34,601 bases of DNA from Anaerolineae bacterium (GCA_020433805.1 JAGRBZ010000037.1:1-34601); one strand, 5' to 3'. Numbered from the stretch's first letter, positions 1-8,633 are shown. Made by a program: numbers and translations. Notes: a model not told the origin generated them from the sequence alone.

Positions 1-328
1 TCGTACCCATAAGCAATGTACTGCCGATGGTGAGTAGGGGATGATGTACTATCAACAGCAGAAGCGTGCTCATCGCCATCCCGAACACACCAAACCTAAA
101 AACCAAGCGCCGACCAAAATGCGTTATGAGCCGGTCGCCGCTCAGACCGGCCAGCAGCGTGCCGAAGGCAAAGGCGCTTAGATGAGCGCTGCTCAATGTA
201 TAGGACAGATCTAACTCAGCCCGTAAAAAAGGCATCGTCGGGCCGATAGCGTTTAACAGGTAAGCATAGTACCCCAGCGTCAGATAGGTGAGCCAGGTAA
301 AGGGATCGCGCGAGAAACTGCTTGTCAT
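1..328 (-). CDS. MFS transporter, N-terminal part (runs off the window)
   Basis: The 109 residues visible are the start of a major facilitator superfamily secondary transporter. Two to three hydrophobic helices are seen at about residues 11-31, 47-65 and 80-100. Between helices 2 and 3 lies the MFS loop motif with the GLSGDR and GRR elements (motif A). The start at 328 is preceded by AGGAG seven bases upstream. The MerR gene ends only 10 bases upstream on the same strand, so the two are very probably co-transcribed and the regulator probably controls this transporter. The substrate cannot be told from this fragment; drug or small-molecule efflux is the usual role of MerR-linked MFS genes. The 3' end lies outside the window. 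Confidence 0.85.
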   Translation of the reverse strand, partial: MTSSFSRDPFTWLTYLTLGYYAYLLNAIGPTMPFLRAELDLSYTLSSAHLSAFAFGTLLAGLSGDRLITHFGRRLVFRFGVFGMAMSTLLLLIVHHPLLTIGSTLLMGT

Positions 329-338
329 GGATAGACTC

Positions 339-1106
339 CTATGAAGCCGCCTCGTCCGTTTCGAGCGCCAGAAACAGCCGGGCGAAGATAAAGGCGTGCT
401 CACCACGAGCGATGAACAGATACCCTTCATCGTTGTGGCGTAGTTCCGGGGCTTGATGGCGATGGGCATTGGCCTGGCAGTCGGCTTCGAGCAAAGCCAG
501 TTCGCGCAGGACCTGGCCGATGGCCGGATCGCTGCTGGTGATTAAAATATGATACTCCTGCTCAACCTGCCACACGTGGACATGCTGTCCGCGCAGTTGG
601 TGGAGCAGATCCTGCCCCCGTTGGCTTTGCAGATGGCAGTTGGTGTGCTGCACCAGCCAATCGAGCATGGTCTCGGCCGGTTGGTTGAGGGGGTTGCCGC
701 AGATTCGCTCTAAGATGCGGTTGAGGTGAGGCTGATCCGGCTCGCGGCGCTGCTGGCGGGTCATATCCTGCAAAAAAAGCTGGAGTTCGTGGCGCAGCAC
801 CAGCATCGGCGTGATCTGTCGCTCCAGCGTCAGGTAGCGGGCCTCGGCGATGTTGAGGATGGCCTCGTCGGTGAGATCGCCGGCCTGCCAGCCGTGCAGC
901 AGGCTGCGGATATCGTCCAGCGAAAAGCCCAGTCGCTGGGCGCGTTGAATAAAGTGCAGCGTCTCCTCAGCTTGCTCATCGTACAGCCGATAGCCCGCCT
1001 CCGAACGGCGCGTGGGCGACAGCAAGCCTTCCTCTTCATAATAACGCAGGGTTGAGGTTCGTACGCCAACCCGCTTGGCAAGTTGGCCGATGGTCAAAGT
1101 GGTCAT
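339..1106 (-). CDS. MerR family transcriptional regulator
   Basis: A 255-residue MerR-type activator/repressor. The N-terminal winged helix-turn-helix (residues 4-70) has the family hallmarks: TIGQLAKRVGV, then TLRYYEEEGLLSPTR, then GYRLY. A coiled-coil-like segment follows (about 80-120). The C-terminal region (about 125-255) is longer than in metal-sensing MerR proteins. It contains Cys136, Cys157 and Cys210 and many His residues, but no canonical MerR metal loop was recognised, so the ligand is unknown. AGGA lies nine bases before the ATG. The downstream MFS gene follows after 10 bases, which suggests a regulator-exporter pair. Confidence 0.9.
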   Translation of the reverse strand: MTTLTIGQLAKRVGVRTSTLRYYEEEGLLSPTRRSEAGYRLYDEQAEETLHFIQRAQRLGFSLDDIRSLLHGWQAGDLTDEAILNIAEARYLTLERQITPMLVLRHELQLFLQDMTRQQRREPDQPHLNRILERICGNPLNQPAETMLDWLVQHTNCHLQSQRGQDLLHQLRGQHVHVWQVEQEYHILITSSDPAIGQVLRELALLEADCQANAHRHQAPELRHNDEGYLFIARGEHAFIFARLFLALETDEAAS

Positions 1107-1160
1107 GAACTTCTATCCTAAAGATTGGGAAAATAAATACCTTCCGCAATACCAAAAATG

Positions 1161-1232
1161 GAGATGAGGAAGATTAGAGATTGGGAGATTTGTAAAGCCA
1201 ATCTCCTCATCACCTTATCTCCCTATCTCCAC
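1161..1232. repeat. Intergenic GAGAT-word inverted repeat, copy 1
   Basis: The left arm (1161-1190) is built of words such as GAGATGAGG, AGATTAGAGA and TTGGGAGATT. The right side (1200-1232) is their complement, AATCTCCTCATC followed by TTATCTCC and CTATCTCC. The arm AATCTCCTCATC (1200-1211) pairs with the left arm apart from one extra A. The element sits between the MerR gene and the end of the permease operon. Related elements occur at 4346-4421 and 27733-27769. Confidence 0.75.
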
Positions 1233-1298
1233 ATAAAATATTGCTAATCTACCGAGCGATGTAGGTATACGAAATACAGCGCACGGCATTCACATATT

Positions 1299-2405
1299 TT
1301 AATGCATCATCGCTTGCTGGGCCAGATTTCGGCCAGTATCGGTCAAGATAAGATGGCCGCTGTGGCGACGAACCACGCCTTTCCGCTCGGCATAGCGCAC
1401 TACCTGCTCGGCGAAAGCGGGGTGCCAGCGCATATGCTCCCACAGATGGTCGACCCGGCTTTCTTCCTCGGCGTGCGCCGTGCCGGCGTGGTTGAGCAGA
1501 TGGATAGCCAGCATCGTCTGCGAAAATTCCCACTTCTGGCGAATGCGTCGCCGGGCCAGCGCGACCAATCCACGCTGTGGCGAGAAAAGCAAGGTTAGCC
1601 CAAACAGCACGCCGATCATCATCACCATCGAACCGGCGATGGTCGTATCAAAGTAGTGGGCCACCCAATAGCCTAAAATCGAGCCAACCGCGCCGATGAG
1701 TACGCTCAAACCCAACATAACCGGCAAGCGATCGGTGAGCAGATAGGCCGCAGCCGGCGGGGCAATCATCAGCGCAATAACCAGGATCGAGCCAACGGCA
1801 TCGAACGCACCTACGGCGGTAATCGAGACCATCGTCATCAAGCCGTAGTGGATAAGCGCCGGAGAAAACCCCATCGCGGCGGCCAAACCGGCATCGAACG
1901 TGGCCAGTTTGAGTTCTTTGTAGAAAACGGTAATCAACACAGCATTCAGCAGCAAGATGACCGTCATCACCACCAGCGTGCGCGGCAGATCGAGGCCCAA
2001 TACTTGCCAGCGATCGAACGGCGCAAAGACGAGATCGCCCTGGAACACCATATGGGTATCGAGATGCACATTTCGAGCAAACACGCCGATAAGAATAACC
2101 GCGATACTAAACAGTGCGGGAAAGACCAACCCAATGGCGGCATCTTCCTTGACCAGACCGGTTTTGTTGAGCAGTTCGGTCAGGCTAACCGTCAGCACGC
2201 CAACCGCTGCTGCACCAATCATTAACAGCGGGTTGCCGAAATCGCTGACCACAAAGAAAGCCAGTACGATTCCCAACAAGACTGTGTGGCTAATAGCGTC
2301 ACTCATCATCGCCATACGGCGTAGAACGAGAAAGACGCCGGGTAAAGCACACGCGGCAGCAACAACCACCGCGATCAGTTGAATTTCTAATTGAGCCGTT
2401 GTCAT
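1299..2405 (-). CDS. Mn/Zn/Fe-type metal ABC transporter permease with C-terminal winged-helix-like extension (second permease)
   Basis: A 368-residue inner-membrane permease of the metal-ion ABC-3 family (TroC/TroD, MntB type). About eight to nine membrane helices occupy residues 5-285, with the conserved segment MSDAISHTVLLG after the second helix. Residues about 290-368 form a soluble tail with a winged-helix look (ERKGVVRRHSGHLILTDTGRNLAQ), which the usual permease of about 280-300 residues lacks. The start at 2405 was chosen because its ATG overlaps the upstream permease stop as ATGA (2402-2405); a longer reading frame upstream lies inside the other permease. It is the last gene of the dtxR-type operon and presumably forms the channel with the other permease. 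Confidence 0.9.
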   Translation of the reverse strand: MTTAQLEIQLIAVVVAAACALPGVFLVLRRMAMMSDAISHTVLLGIVLAFFVVSDFGNPLLMIGAAAVGVLTVSLTELLNKTGLVKEDAAIGLVFPALFSIAVILIGVFARNVHLDTHMVFQGDLVFAPFDRWQVLGLDLPRTLVVMTVILLLNAVLITVFYKELKLATFDAGLAAAMGFSPALIHYGLMTMVSITAVGAFDAVGSILVIALMIAPPAAAYLLTDRLPVMLGLSVLIGAVGSILGYWVAHYFDTTIAGSMVMMIGVLFGLTLLFSPQRGLVALARRRIRQKWEFSQTMLAIHLLNHAGTAHAEEESRVDHLWEHMRWHPAFAEQVVRYAERKGVVRRHSGHLILTDTGRNLAQQAMMH

Positions 2406-3556
2406 GAGACTGTTACCTCCTGAAGCGGCTGCGGCAAACCGTTCATATCTTGCAGCAGTCGTTTCGCCTCCGCCAGACCGCGCGGCGTTAGTACCCAACT
2501 GTCCGGACCAATTTCTTGTACATACCCTTTTTCAAGCAGGATGTGCAGCGAGTGCTCCACCCCACCCCGGCCTACGTTCATCGCCCGCAGAATTTCGATA
2601 GAGTGGCCGTGGCTTGGGTCTTGATGCTGTTGACTTAAAATGTACAGGTCGCTCAGCACCGTTTCCAAACGCAGACGATGGCGATTACGCTGTTGGCGAA
2701 TCCAATTCCAGACCAGCCCGCGATTGGGAGCCAACAGCATCGACACCACAACGATCACGCTGATAATCAGTACGATGACCGGTCCTGTTCCCAAGCCGCT
2801 GCCCAAACTGCTAACCATTGCTCCGCCAACGCCGCTCATTGCGCCGAACAGCGCCGCCAGCCCAACCATCAGGCCCAGGCGGTTCGTCCACTGCCGCGCG
2901 GCTGCGGCGGGAGCGACCACCATCGCGCTCATCAAAATAACGCCGACCGCCTGCAAACCGATGACAATCGCCACCACCAACAACGTGGTTAACAGGATAT
3001 CGAGCCAGCGCACCGGAAAGCCGAGACTGGCCGCATATTCGGGATCAAAACTGAGAATTTTGAACTCTTTCCAAAAGAGAGTCATCAACCCCAGCGTAAT
3101 AAAACCCAAGACGCCCATTGTGATGACATCCCGCTCGATAATGGCGGCGGCCTGGCCGAACAAAAAGCGATTAAGACCGGCCTGGTTGGCGTTGGGCACT
3201 GTTTGCGAGAAGGCCAGCATCACCAACCCAAAGCCGAAAAAGACCGACAGCGCAATACCCAAAGCACTGTCCTCTTTGATGCGCGTGTGGCGCACGATGG
3301 TGGTCACCAGCAGCGTTGCGAGCCAACCGGCTATAATTCCGCCGATGATCAACACCAGCGGGGCTTTACTGCCCGTTAGCAAAAAGGCGATAACGACACC
3401 GGGCAGCGTGGCGTGAGAGATGGCGTCGCCCAGCAGGCTTTGCTTGCGCAGTAGCGCAAAACAGCCCAACGCGCCGCTAACAATCCCGATGATGGCCGTG
3501 CCGATAGCGACGGTACGCAGCGTGTAATCGAAGAAGAGACTATACAGGATGTCCAT
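2402..3556 (-). CDS. Mn/Zn/Fe-type metal ABC transporter permease with C-terminal winged-helix-like extension (first permease)
   Basis: A 384-residue ABC-3 family permease for uptake of a divalent metal. Helices fill residues about 8-280, and the family signature [13 protein letters not shown] is at 41-53. After the last helix, residues about 290-370 make a soluble domain ([56 protein letters not shown]) that reads like the N-terminal winged helix of DtxR/MarR-like regulators. The gene overlaps the ATPase gene by 17 bases upstream and the second permease by ATGA downstream, so translation is probably coupled. Whether the tail binds DNA, metal or neither cannot be told. Confidence 0.9.
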   Translation of the reverse strand: MDILYSLFFDYTLRTVAIGTAIIGIVSGALGCFALLRKQSLLGDAISHATLPGVVIAFLLTGSKAPLVLIIGGIIAGWLATLLVTTIVRHTRIKEDSALGIALSVFFGFGLVMLAFSQTVPNANQAGLNRFLFGQAAAIIERDVITMGVLGFITLGLMTLFWKEFKILSFDPEYAASLGFPVRWLDILLTTLLVVAIVIGLQAVGVILMSAMVVAPAAAARQWTNRLGLMVGLAALFGAMSGVGGAMVSSLGSGLGTGPVIVLIISVIVVVSMLLAPNRGLVWNWIRQQRNRHRLRLETVLSDLYILSQQHQDPSHGHSIEILRAMNVGRGGVEHSLHILLEKGYVQEIGPDSWVLTPRGLAEAKRLLQDMNGLPQPLQEVTVS

Positions 3557-4316
3557 ACGCTACCTCCGTAGCTGTACCGTTGCGGCTTAGGAACCCTACC
3601 CGGCCACCATAGGTGCTGCGTAGATTATCATCGGTGAAGACCTGGCTCACCGGACCGCTGGCGATGCAGCGCACGTTGAGCAGCGTTACCCAATCGAAAT
3701 ATTCCGGCACGGTCTGCAGATCGTGATGCACAACGATAACGGTTTTTCCGGCCGCACGCAGTTCTTGCAGCAGGGTGACAATAGCGCGTTCGGTTGTAGC
3801 ATCGACACCCTGGAAAGGTTCATCCATAAAGTAAATCTGCGCATCTTGAACCAGCGCCCGCGCTAAAAAGACGCGCTGCTGCTGGCCCCCGGAAAGCTGG
3901 CTGATCTGGCGATCGGCGTAGTCGGCCATACCGACTTTCGTCAACGCATCGTGGGCCAGATCGCGCTCGCGGCGACCGGGGCGTTTGAACCAGCCCAGTT
4001 CACCGTAGCGGCCCATCATCACCACATCGAGAACGCTGGTTGGAAAATCCCAGTCGACGCTGCCGCGCTGCGGCACATAGCCGACAATCTGGCGCTGCTC
4101 GATATAGGATTTACCGTGAATTAAGACGTGTCCGGCGGCCGGCTTTAATAACCCCAAGATAGTTTTGATCAACGTCGTTTTACCGGCCCCGTTCGGCCCG
4201 ACAATCGCCATCAGCACTCCAGACGGAACATCCAGATCGATGTCCCACAATACCGGCTTACGCTGGTAAGCGACGGTCAGGTCAGTTACTTCTAAGGCTT
4301 TCGTTTTCGAATCCAT
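3540..4316 (-). CDS. Metal ABC transporter ATP-binding protein
   Basis: A 258-residue cytoplasmic ATPase of the TroB/MntB/ZnuC group that powers metal uptake. Seen directly: Walker [10 protein letters not shown] (40-48), Q-loop Gln83, signature LSGGQQQR (141-148), Walker B IYFMDEP (161-167) and H-loop HH at 197-198. The frame is open up to 4400, but the first 28 codons would cross the GAGAT-word repeat and look non-protein-like. The Met at 4316 has AGGAT upstream and begins the normal family N-terminus, so it was chosen. The gene overlaps the first permease gene by 17 bases. Confidence 0.93.
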   Translation of the reverse strand: MDSKTKALEVTDLTVAYQRKPVLWDIDLDVPSGVLMAIVGPNGAGKTTLIKTILGLLKPAAGHVLIHGKSYIEQRQIVGYVPQRGSVDWDFPTSVLDVVMMGRYGELGWFKRPGRRERDLAHDALTKVGMADYADRQISQLSGGQQQRVFLARALVQDAQIYFMDEPFQGVDATTERAIVTLLQELRAAGKTVIVVHHDLQTVPEYFDWVTLLNVRCIASGPVSQVFTDDNLRSTYGGRVGFLSRNGTATEVAYGHPV

Positions 4317-4345
4317 AATGTTGTATCCTATAAAAATTCTGGTAA

Positions 4346-4421
4346 GGAGATTAGAGACCAGAGACTGGTAACTGAATTTTAATACGGATGTAATCTCCAA
4401 ATCTCCAATTCTCTAATCTCC
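4346..4421. repeat. Intergenic GAGAT-word inverted repeat, copy 2
   Basis: GGAGATTAGAGA (4346-4357) is matched perfectly by TCTCTAATCTCC (4410-4421). The interior carries further copies of the same words (AGAGACTGG on the left, ATCTCC twice on the right). The element fills the 110-base gap between the binding-protein and ATPase genes inside the metal-transport operon. It could act as an mRNA hairpin that sets differential stability, as the upstream binding-protein message is often needed in excess. That role is inference. Confidence 0.8.
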
Positions 4422-4426
4422 AGTCT

Positions 4427-5407
4427 CTATTGCATTGCCTGTTTTAATTCCTGGCTCAATGCTGTCACCAGTGTATCGATGTTGTGTCGCAGCATACCAT
4501 TGTATGTGCCTTCCGCTGTGCCGGGATCGCCCAGCGCGTCGGAGTAGAGCTGCCCGCCAATGGCAACCTCGTAACCGGCGGCTTGCACCGCGGCCTGGAC
4601 AGCTTCGATGTTGCGAGATGAAACGGTACTTTCTACGAAAATAGCCGGAATCTGGCGCTCTACAATGAAATCGGCAATATCCTGGACATCGCCGGTGCTG
4701 GCTTCCGACTCGGTGCTGATGCCTTGTAGCCCGGCAACCTCAAAGCCATAGGTGCGGGCAAAATAGCCAAACGCATCGTGAGCCGTAATCATAATGCGTT
4801 TATCCGCCGGAATTTGCTCAGTTTGTGCTTTGACGTATGCGTGCGTCTCGGCGATTTCGGCCAGATAGTTGTCAGCGTTCTCTTGATAAAGATCGGCATT
4901 GGCAGGATCCGCTTCAACCAGCGTATCGCGAACGGCTTCGACGCCGATGCTCCACAATTCCGGATCGTTCCAAATGTGGGGATCGTGGGGAAAATTGCTG
5001 TCCCAACCTAATAACTGATCCTCGGGTAAGACATCGCCAAGAGCCACAACCTCGATGCCGCGCGAACGCATTTGGTCTAACGCACGCTCCATTTGGGCTT
5101 CAAGATGGAGACCGTTGTAAAAAATCACGTCGGCTTCGGCTAGTAGACCAATATCACCCTCGGTAGGAACATAGAGGTGAGGATCAACGCCCGGCCCAAA
5201 CATGCCGGTTAAGTCGATAGCGTCACCGCCGATATTTTTAACGGCATCGGTAATTTGGCCGGTCGTGGCTACGACCTTCAACATTTCAGCATCGCTGCTG
5301 TTATTATCGCTCTGTTGCGACTCGGTTTGGGCGGCACTGCCACAAGCCGATAGAAAAATAGTCAAAATGGAAATAAGTAATAACCTAACAATATTTTTCT
5401 GAGACAT
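4427..5407 (-). CDS. Metal ABC transporter substrate-binding lipoprotein (TroA/ZnuA/PsaA family)
   Basis: A 326-residue cluster A-I (cluster 9) binding protein that captures a divalent metal outside the membrane. A lipoprotein signal ends in the lipobox LSAC with Cys22 as lipidation site, followed by a Ser/Gln/Asn-rich linker. Likely metal ligands by family pattern are His77 (GVDPHLY), His144 (DPHIWND), His209 (AHDAFGYF) and Asp290 (GGQLYSDALG). Three His plus Asp is the set of TroA and Zn-type proteins; Mn-specific PsaA/MntC have Glu at the third position. No long His-rich loop is present. So Zn or Mn, or both, are possible. AAGGAG lies six bases before the ATG; the regulator gene ends 32 bases upstream. 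Confidence 0.92.
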   Translation of the reverse strand: MSQKNIVRLLLISILTIFLSACGSAAQTESQQSDNNSSDAEMLKVVATTGQITDAVKNIGGDAIDLTGMFGPGVDPHLYVPTEGDIGLLAEADVIFYNGLHLEAQMERALDQMRSRGIEVVALGDVLPEDQLLGWDSNFPHDPHIWNDPELWSIGVEAVRDTLVEADPANADLYQENADNYLAEIAETHAYVKAQTEQIPADKRIMITAHDAFGYFARTYGFEVAGLQGISTESEASTGDVQDIADFIVERQIPAIFVESTVSSRNIEAVQAAVQAAGYEVAIGGQLYSDALGDPGTAEGTYNGMLRHNIDTLVTALSQELKQAMQ

Positions 5408-5439
5408 TTTTTCTCCTTATATGCTCCTTACTATAGAAA

Positions 5440-6117
5440 TCAACCGAATGGTTCAGGACTATTTCTCGTTACAAGGACTTGCTGCATAACCTCTCGCCCC
5501 ACTTCGTGGTGGACGCCATCAATACATAGAGCCAGCGACTCGGCTAAAGGTATAGAGTTAATAACGGTTATTGTCACATTAGGGCGCAACCCCAATTCAG
5601 CGAAGTAGCGCAGAACATTGGCATCGTCATCACTAACCTCAGTGACCGTTACCGTCTCGCCCGGTTCGATATCGGTGAGTCGAACGGTTTCCGGGGCGAT
5701 GATCTCACCGTCCGGGGTAGGAATAGGCGCACCGTGCGGATCGGTGGTGGGATACCCCAGCATCGCATCAAGGCGGGTCGCCAGGTACTTAGAGAGCGAA
5801 TGTTCCCACCGATCAGCCTGAGCATGGACCTCATCCCAAGGCACACCCAGTTTTTCGGCCAGAAACAGCTCAACAAGCCGATGATGGCGAATAACCTTTA
5901 AAGCGACCTTCTCACCGGCTTCTGTTAGCTGAACGCCTTGGTAAGGTTCATGAAGAAGAAGGGCTAAACCAGCCAGCTTCTTTACCATTCCCGTTACTGA
6001 TGCCGGCGCAACGTTTAACTGAGCTGCTAAGCCGGTAGTCGTAACCTTACCACCCTGTTGGAGTTTGTAAATAATTTTCAAATAATCTTCAATTGCTTCG
6101 CTGTATTTTTCGGGCAT
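5440..6117 (-). CDS. DtxR/MntR-family metal-dependent transcriptional regulator
   Basis: A 225-residue repressor of the DtxR family, first gene of the metal-uptake operon. The N-terminal winged helix is at residues 5-65, the dimerisation and metal-binding part at about 66-140, and a FeoA/SH3-like C-terminal domain at about 148-218. The metal-site pattern of DtxR is kept at the same numbering: His79 and Glu83 (HRLVE), His98, Glu105 and His106 (WEH). The position of DtxR Cys102 is Asp here; an acidic residue at the equivalent place is characteristic of Mn-selective MntR. It is therefore probably manganese-responsive and represses its own operon through the palindrome at 6152-6167. Confidence 0.92.
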   Translation of the reverse strand: MPEKYSEAIEDYLKIIYKLQQGGKVTTTGLAAQLNVAPASVTGMVKKLAGLALLLHEPYQGVQLTEAGEKVALKVIRHHRLVELFLAEKLGVPWDEVHAQADRWEHSLSKYLATRLDAMLGYPTTDPHGAPIPTPDGEIIAPETVRLTDIEPGETVTVTEVSDDDANVLRYFAELGLRPNVTITVINSIPLAESLALCIDGVHHEVGREVMQQVLVTRNSPEPFG

Positions 6118-6151
6118 TCTAAATTTTTATTGAGCTAATACTAAATATATT

Positions 6152-6167
6152 TTTAGTCTCGACTAAA
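6152..6167. promoter_or_regulatory. Probable DtxR/MntR operator
   Basis: A perfect palindrome TTTAGTC-TC-GACTAAA, with core TTAG-N6-CTAA. It lies 9 bases downstream of the -10 box and so covers the transcription start region of the dtxR-metal transport operon. The size, AT-rich flanks and TTAG/CTAA half-sites resemble DtxR/MntR-family boxes. A second overlapping inverted repeat, ACTAAA-N6-TTTAGT (6140-6157), extends it toward the gene and could bind a second dimer. Autoregulation is inferred from position. Confidence 0.75.
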
Positions 6168-6176
6168 TTTTTAGCT

Positions 6177-6205
6177 ATTTTACTCTATAACAAACTAGAT
6201 GTCAA
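6177..6205 (-). promoter_or_regulatory. Sigma70-type promoter of the dtxR-metal ABC operon
   Basis: Read on the minus strand, the -35 TTGACA (6205-6200) and the -10 TAAAAT (6182-6177) are separated by exactly 17 bases. The predicted start near 6170 falls at the edge of the operator, giving a short leader of about 50 bases before the regulator ATG. Confidence 0.8.
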
Positions 6206-6276
6206 GGGTTTCTTAAAATTTGAGCAGCATTTTTGCACTGACAAGGCACAAAACAGGGTTGAGATAAAGATAAGAA

Positions 6277-6364
6277 GCGACAAATTTCACTTTGCACGCC
6301 CTTGCGATAAGGCAATCACGACAGAACAGTGAGATGTCGCTATCACGCCCGTATAATCTACGGG
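6277..6364. other. Structured intergenic segment upstream of the LamG-dockerin gene
   Basis: GCGACA (6277-6282) pairs with TGTCGC (6335-6340). TTTCACT (6285-6291) pairs with AGTGAGA (6328-6334) with one G-T. Inside is CCTT-GCGAT-AAGG. Together these form a long bulged stem-loop. It is followed by a second hairpin, CCCGTA-TAATC-TACGGG (6348-6364), then TTTT, and this hairpin contains a perfect TATAAT. It could be a leader RNA with a weak terminator or a promoter hidden in a hairpin. No known riboswitch core was recognised. The surrounding 6206-6611 holds no convincing gene. Confidence 0.4.
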
Positions 6365-6444
6365 TTTTGGAAAACATAAATACGGAATTATTTAAGTGAA
6401 AATATGAAAAAAGCAGGGACATTATGCGCTTCACAAGCAAGGTG

Positions 6445-6488
6445 GTTTGCCAGTAAACTACGGATAACCATTTTTGCACATGGCAAAC
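6445..6488. repeat. Inverted repeat in the leader of the LamG-dockerin gene
   Basis: GTTTGCCA (6445-6452) and TGGCAAAC (6481-6488) are perfect 8-base arms with a 28-base loop, about 120 bases before the start codon. They could form an mRNA stem or a binding site. No function is evident. Confidence 0.45.
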
Positions 6489-6611
6489 TAAAAACAGAAA
6501 CCAAAATCAGATTAAGCGAGCGTAACAAGTAACGTCTCTAAGAAAAAGAGATAGTAACTCTTTAGCCTCACCAAATAAGAACAATCCTCATTCGAATTAG
6601 GAGTAACAATC

Positions 6612-8609
6612 ATGGTTTCCCCGTTTGGTCATAAATTTTCAATGCTTGTCCTTGTCTTCTCGTTTTTGGTTCCGATCCTCAATAGAGCCGGTGTCTCAGA
6701 TGTTCGGGCCTGGTACAACGAGAGCAGCGACTCCCCCGATTTAGCCTCTAACGAGTTCGCTTCCCATCCGGTCGCTCAAGATGAGAAAAGCGGGCGCATC
6801 CGCGATGCTCTCATTGCATTATACACGTTCGAAGAAGGTAACGGCCGCATTGTAAAAGATGTGTCAGGAGTCGGTACGCCTATAGACCTAAATGTCAACG
6901 GTCCTCAAGCGGTAGAATGGATTGACGGAGGGTTGGCTATTAATAAGCAAACCGTTATCGTCTCCAGACGCTCCGCCACGAAATTAATTGACGCCGCCAA
7001 ATCCAGCAACGAAATTACTATCGAAGCTTGGGTAAAACCGGCTAACACGAATCAGGATGGACCGGCCCGGATTGTAACCCTATCGCAAAGCCCTACAAGA
7101 CGTAATTTCTCGCTATCGCAGGGTCTTTGGGGTAGCCAACCTTCCGACCTGTATGATATTCGGCTGAGGACGACCAATACAACGTCAAACGGAATACCCT
7201 CGCTCTCCAGCGATGCCGGATCGCTTACCACCGAACTCACCCACATTGTATTTACACGCAATGCGGGCGGTCTCGCCACAACGTATATCAACGGCATAAA
7301 AGCGGCAAGTCACAAGGTAGATGGTGATTTTTCTAACTGGAACAAAAACTACCGGCTAGCGCTAGCAAATGAGATCACCCGCAACCGGCCCTGGCTGGGT
7401 GAATATTACCTGGTCGCGCTTTATAATCGCGCTCTGGATGTGGATGAGGTAAGCCAAAACTTCGCTGCCGGCCCGGACGACAGCGAAACACCCGACCCCA
7501 CACCCGATCCCGCCGAAACGCCAACTTCTGAACCAACCCCGACTTCAACCGCCGAGCCAACTACCAGCCCAACAGTTGCTCCGCTACCAAGCGGGATTAG
7601 CTTGCTGGTTGAAGCTGCCGATACGATGGCAACGGGCGAAACAAAAAATGTGAGCATCAAAGCCAAAAATATCGTCCCCGACGGTATCTATGGGGTGCAG
7701 GTAGAGCTTCAATTCGATCCGGCAATGTTATCAGCCGATAACATTCAGGTTCATCCCGATTTCAACTATGTTCTAAAAGCCAATGCCGATAACACCGCCG
7801 GCAAAGTTACATGGGTTGCCAGCCGCCAGGGGAAGGTAGCCGGCTTGACCGGCGAGGTTACACTCCTGACGTTCGATATTACAGCAGCTAACGTTACGGG
7901 CGACGTTACCCTAACTTTTGCCAACGAAAAATTGAGCGATCCTGCTGCGTCGCGCCTCGATGTCACTTCGGAAACGAAGGTTATTACAATAGAAGCCAGC
8001 TCGACCGAACCGACACCTGAACCAACCGGTGAGCCGACCACACAACCCACCGACGAACCTATTCCCACGCCAATTGTAACCGCGACCCCGGAACCGACTA
8101 CTGAACCGACGGTAGAGCCGACGCCTGTCCCAACCTTCGAACCCACGCCCGAACCGACAGAAGAACCCGGAACTGCAATCCTTTTTGGACAAGTGCTTCT
8201 CAACGCTCACGCTGAAGATAACTGGTCGGGGGCTTCCGTTACGGTATCGGGGACGACGCAAAGCACCATAACCGACGTGGACGGCAGTTTTACGCTCATC
8301 AACATTCCAACCGACACCGACCTGTCGATTATCGCTAATGCGCCCGGCTATTTATCGGCCGTATGCACGAACCCCGCCGTCGTGGCCCCGGAGACCGGGC
8401 TGCTAGCGATTGCCCTTTTAAGCGGCGACATCACCGACGATGACCTGGTCGATGTCGCCGACGCAACCGCTGTTGGTCTCCAGTTCGGGCAAACCGGCTC
8501 CGATTTAAGCGCCGATATCAACCGCGATCAAATCATCGACATCTTTGACCTGGTGTTGGTCAGCACCAATTTTGGCCAAGAAGGACCGCAGGAGTGGATT
8601 TGTCAATAG
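6612..8609 (+). CDS. Secreted multidomain protein: LamG-like, cohesin-like, carboxypeptidase-regulatory-like and dockerin modules
   Basis: A 665-residue exported protein. A signal peptide (hydrophobic 10-22, possible cleavage near 33) leads into a LamG/concanavalin-like domain (about 68-285; ALYTFEEGNG, EITIEAWVKP, HIVFTRNAGG, TYINGIKA). A Pro/Thr/Glu linker (286-326) joins it to a cohesin-like domain (327-457; QVELQFDPAML, GEVTLLTFDI). A second PT-rich linker (458-520), a beta-sandwich of the carboxypeptidase-regulatory type (521-600) and a dockerin-like module (603-658) follow. The dockerin module has two Ca-loop repeats: GDITDDDLVDVADAT and DINRDQIIDIFDLVLV. AGGAG sits eight bases before the ATG. 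No catalytic domain was seen. Cohesin plus dockerin in one chain suggests self-assembly or scaffolding outside the cell. Confidence 0.85.
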   Translation: MVSPFGHKFSMLVLVFSFLVPILNRAGVSDVRAWYNESSDSPDLASNEFASHPVAQDEKSGRIRDALIALYTFEEGNGRIVKDVSGVGTPIDLNVNGPQAVEWIDGGLAINKQTVIVSRRSATKLIDAAKSSNEITIEAWVKPANTNQDGPARIVTLSQSPTRRNFSLSQGLWGSQPSDLYDIRLRTTNTTSNGIPSLSSDAGSLTTELTHIVFTRNAGGLATTYINGIKAASHKVDGDFSNWNKNYRLALANEITRNRPWLGEYYLVALYNRALDVDEVSQNFAAGPDDSETPDPTPDPAETPTSEPTPTSTAEPTTSPTVAPLPSGISLLVEAADTMATGETKNVSIKAKNIVPDGIYGVQVELQFDPAMLSADNIQVHPDFNYVLKANADNTAGKVTWVASRQGKVAGLTGEVTLLTFDITAANVTGDVTLTFANEKLSDPAASRLDVTSETKVITIEASSTEPTPEPTGEPTTQPTDEPIPTPIVTATPEPTTEPTVEPTPVPTFEPTPEPTEEPGTAILFGQVLLNAHAEDNWSGASVTVSGTTQSTITDVDGSFTLINIPTDTDLSIIANAPGYLSAVCTNPAVVAPETGLLAIALLSGDITDDDLVDVADATAVGLQFGQTGSDLSADINRDQIIDIFDLVLVSTNFGQEGPQEWICQ

Positions 8610-8633
8610 TCTACACGCTAGCCGACCACCTTA

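Noticed and set aside
4317..4400. Longer N-terminus for the metal ABC ATPase
   Set aside because: The extra 28 codons are encoded partly by the GAGAT repeat, and the Met at 4316 has a better start context and the family N-terminus.
6213..6479. 88-codon minus-strand frame in the LamG gene leader
   Set aside because: There is no ribosome binding site, the composition is unusual, and it crosses several inverted repeats.
7490..7570. Repetitive CCGAAACC/ACCGA tracts in the LamG gene as DNA repeats
   Set aside because: They are in-frame Pro/Thr/Glu linkers of a secreted multidomain protein, not independent repeats.
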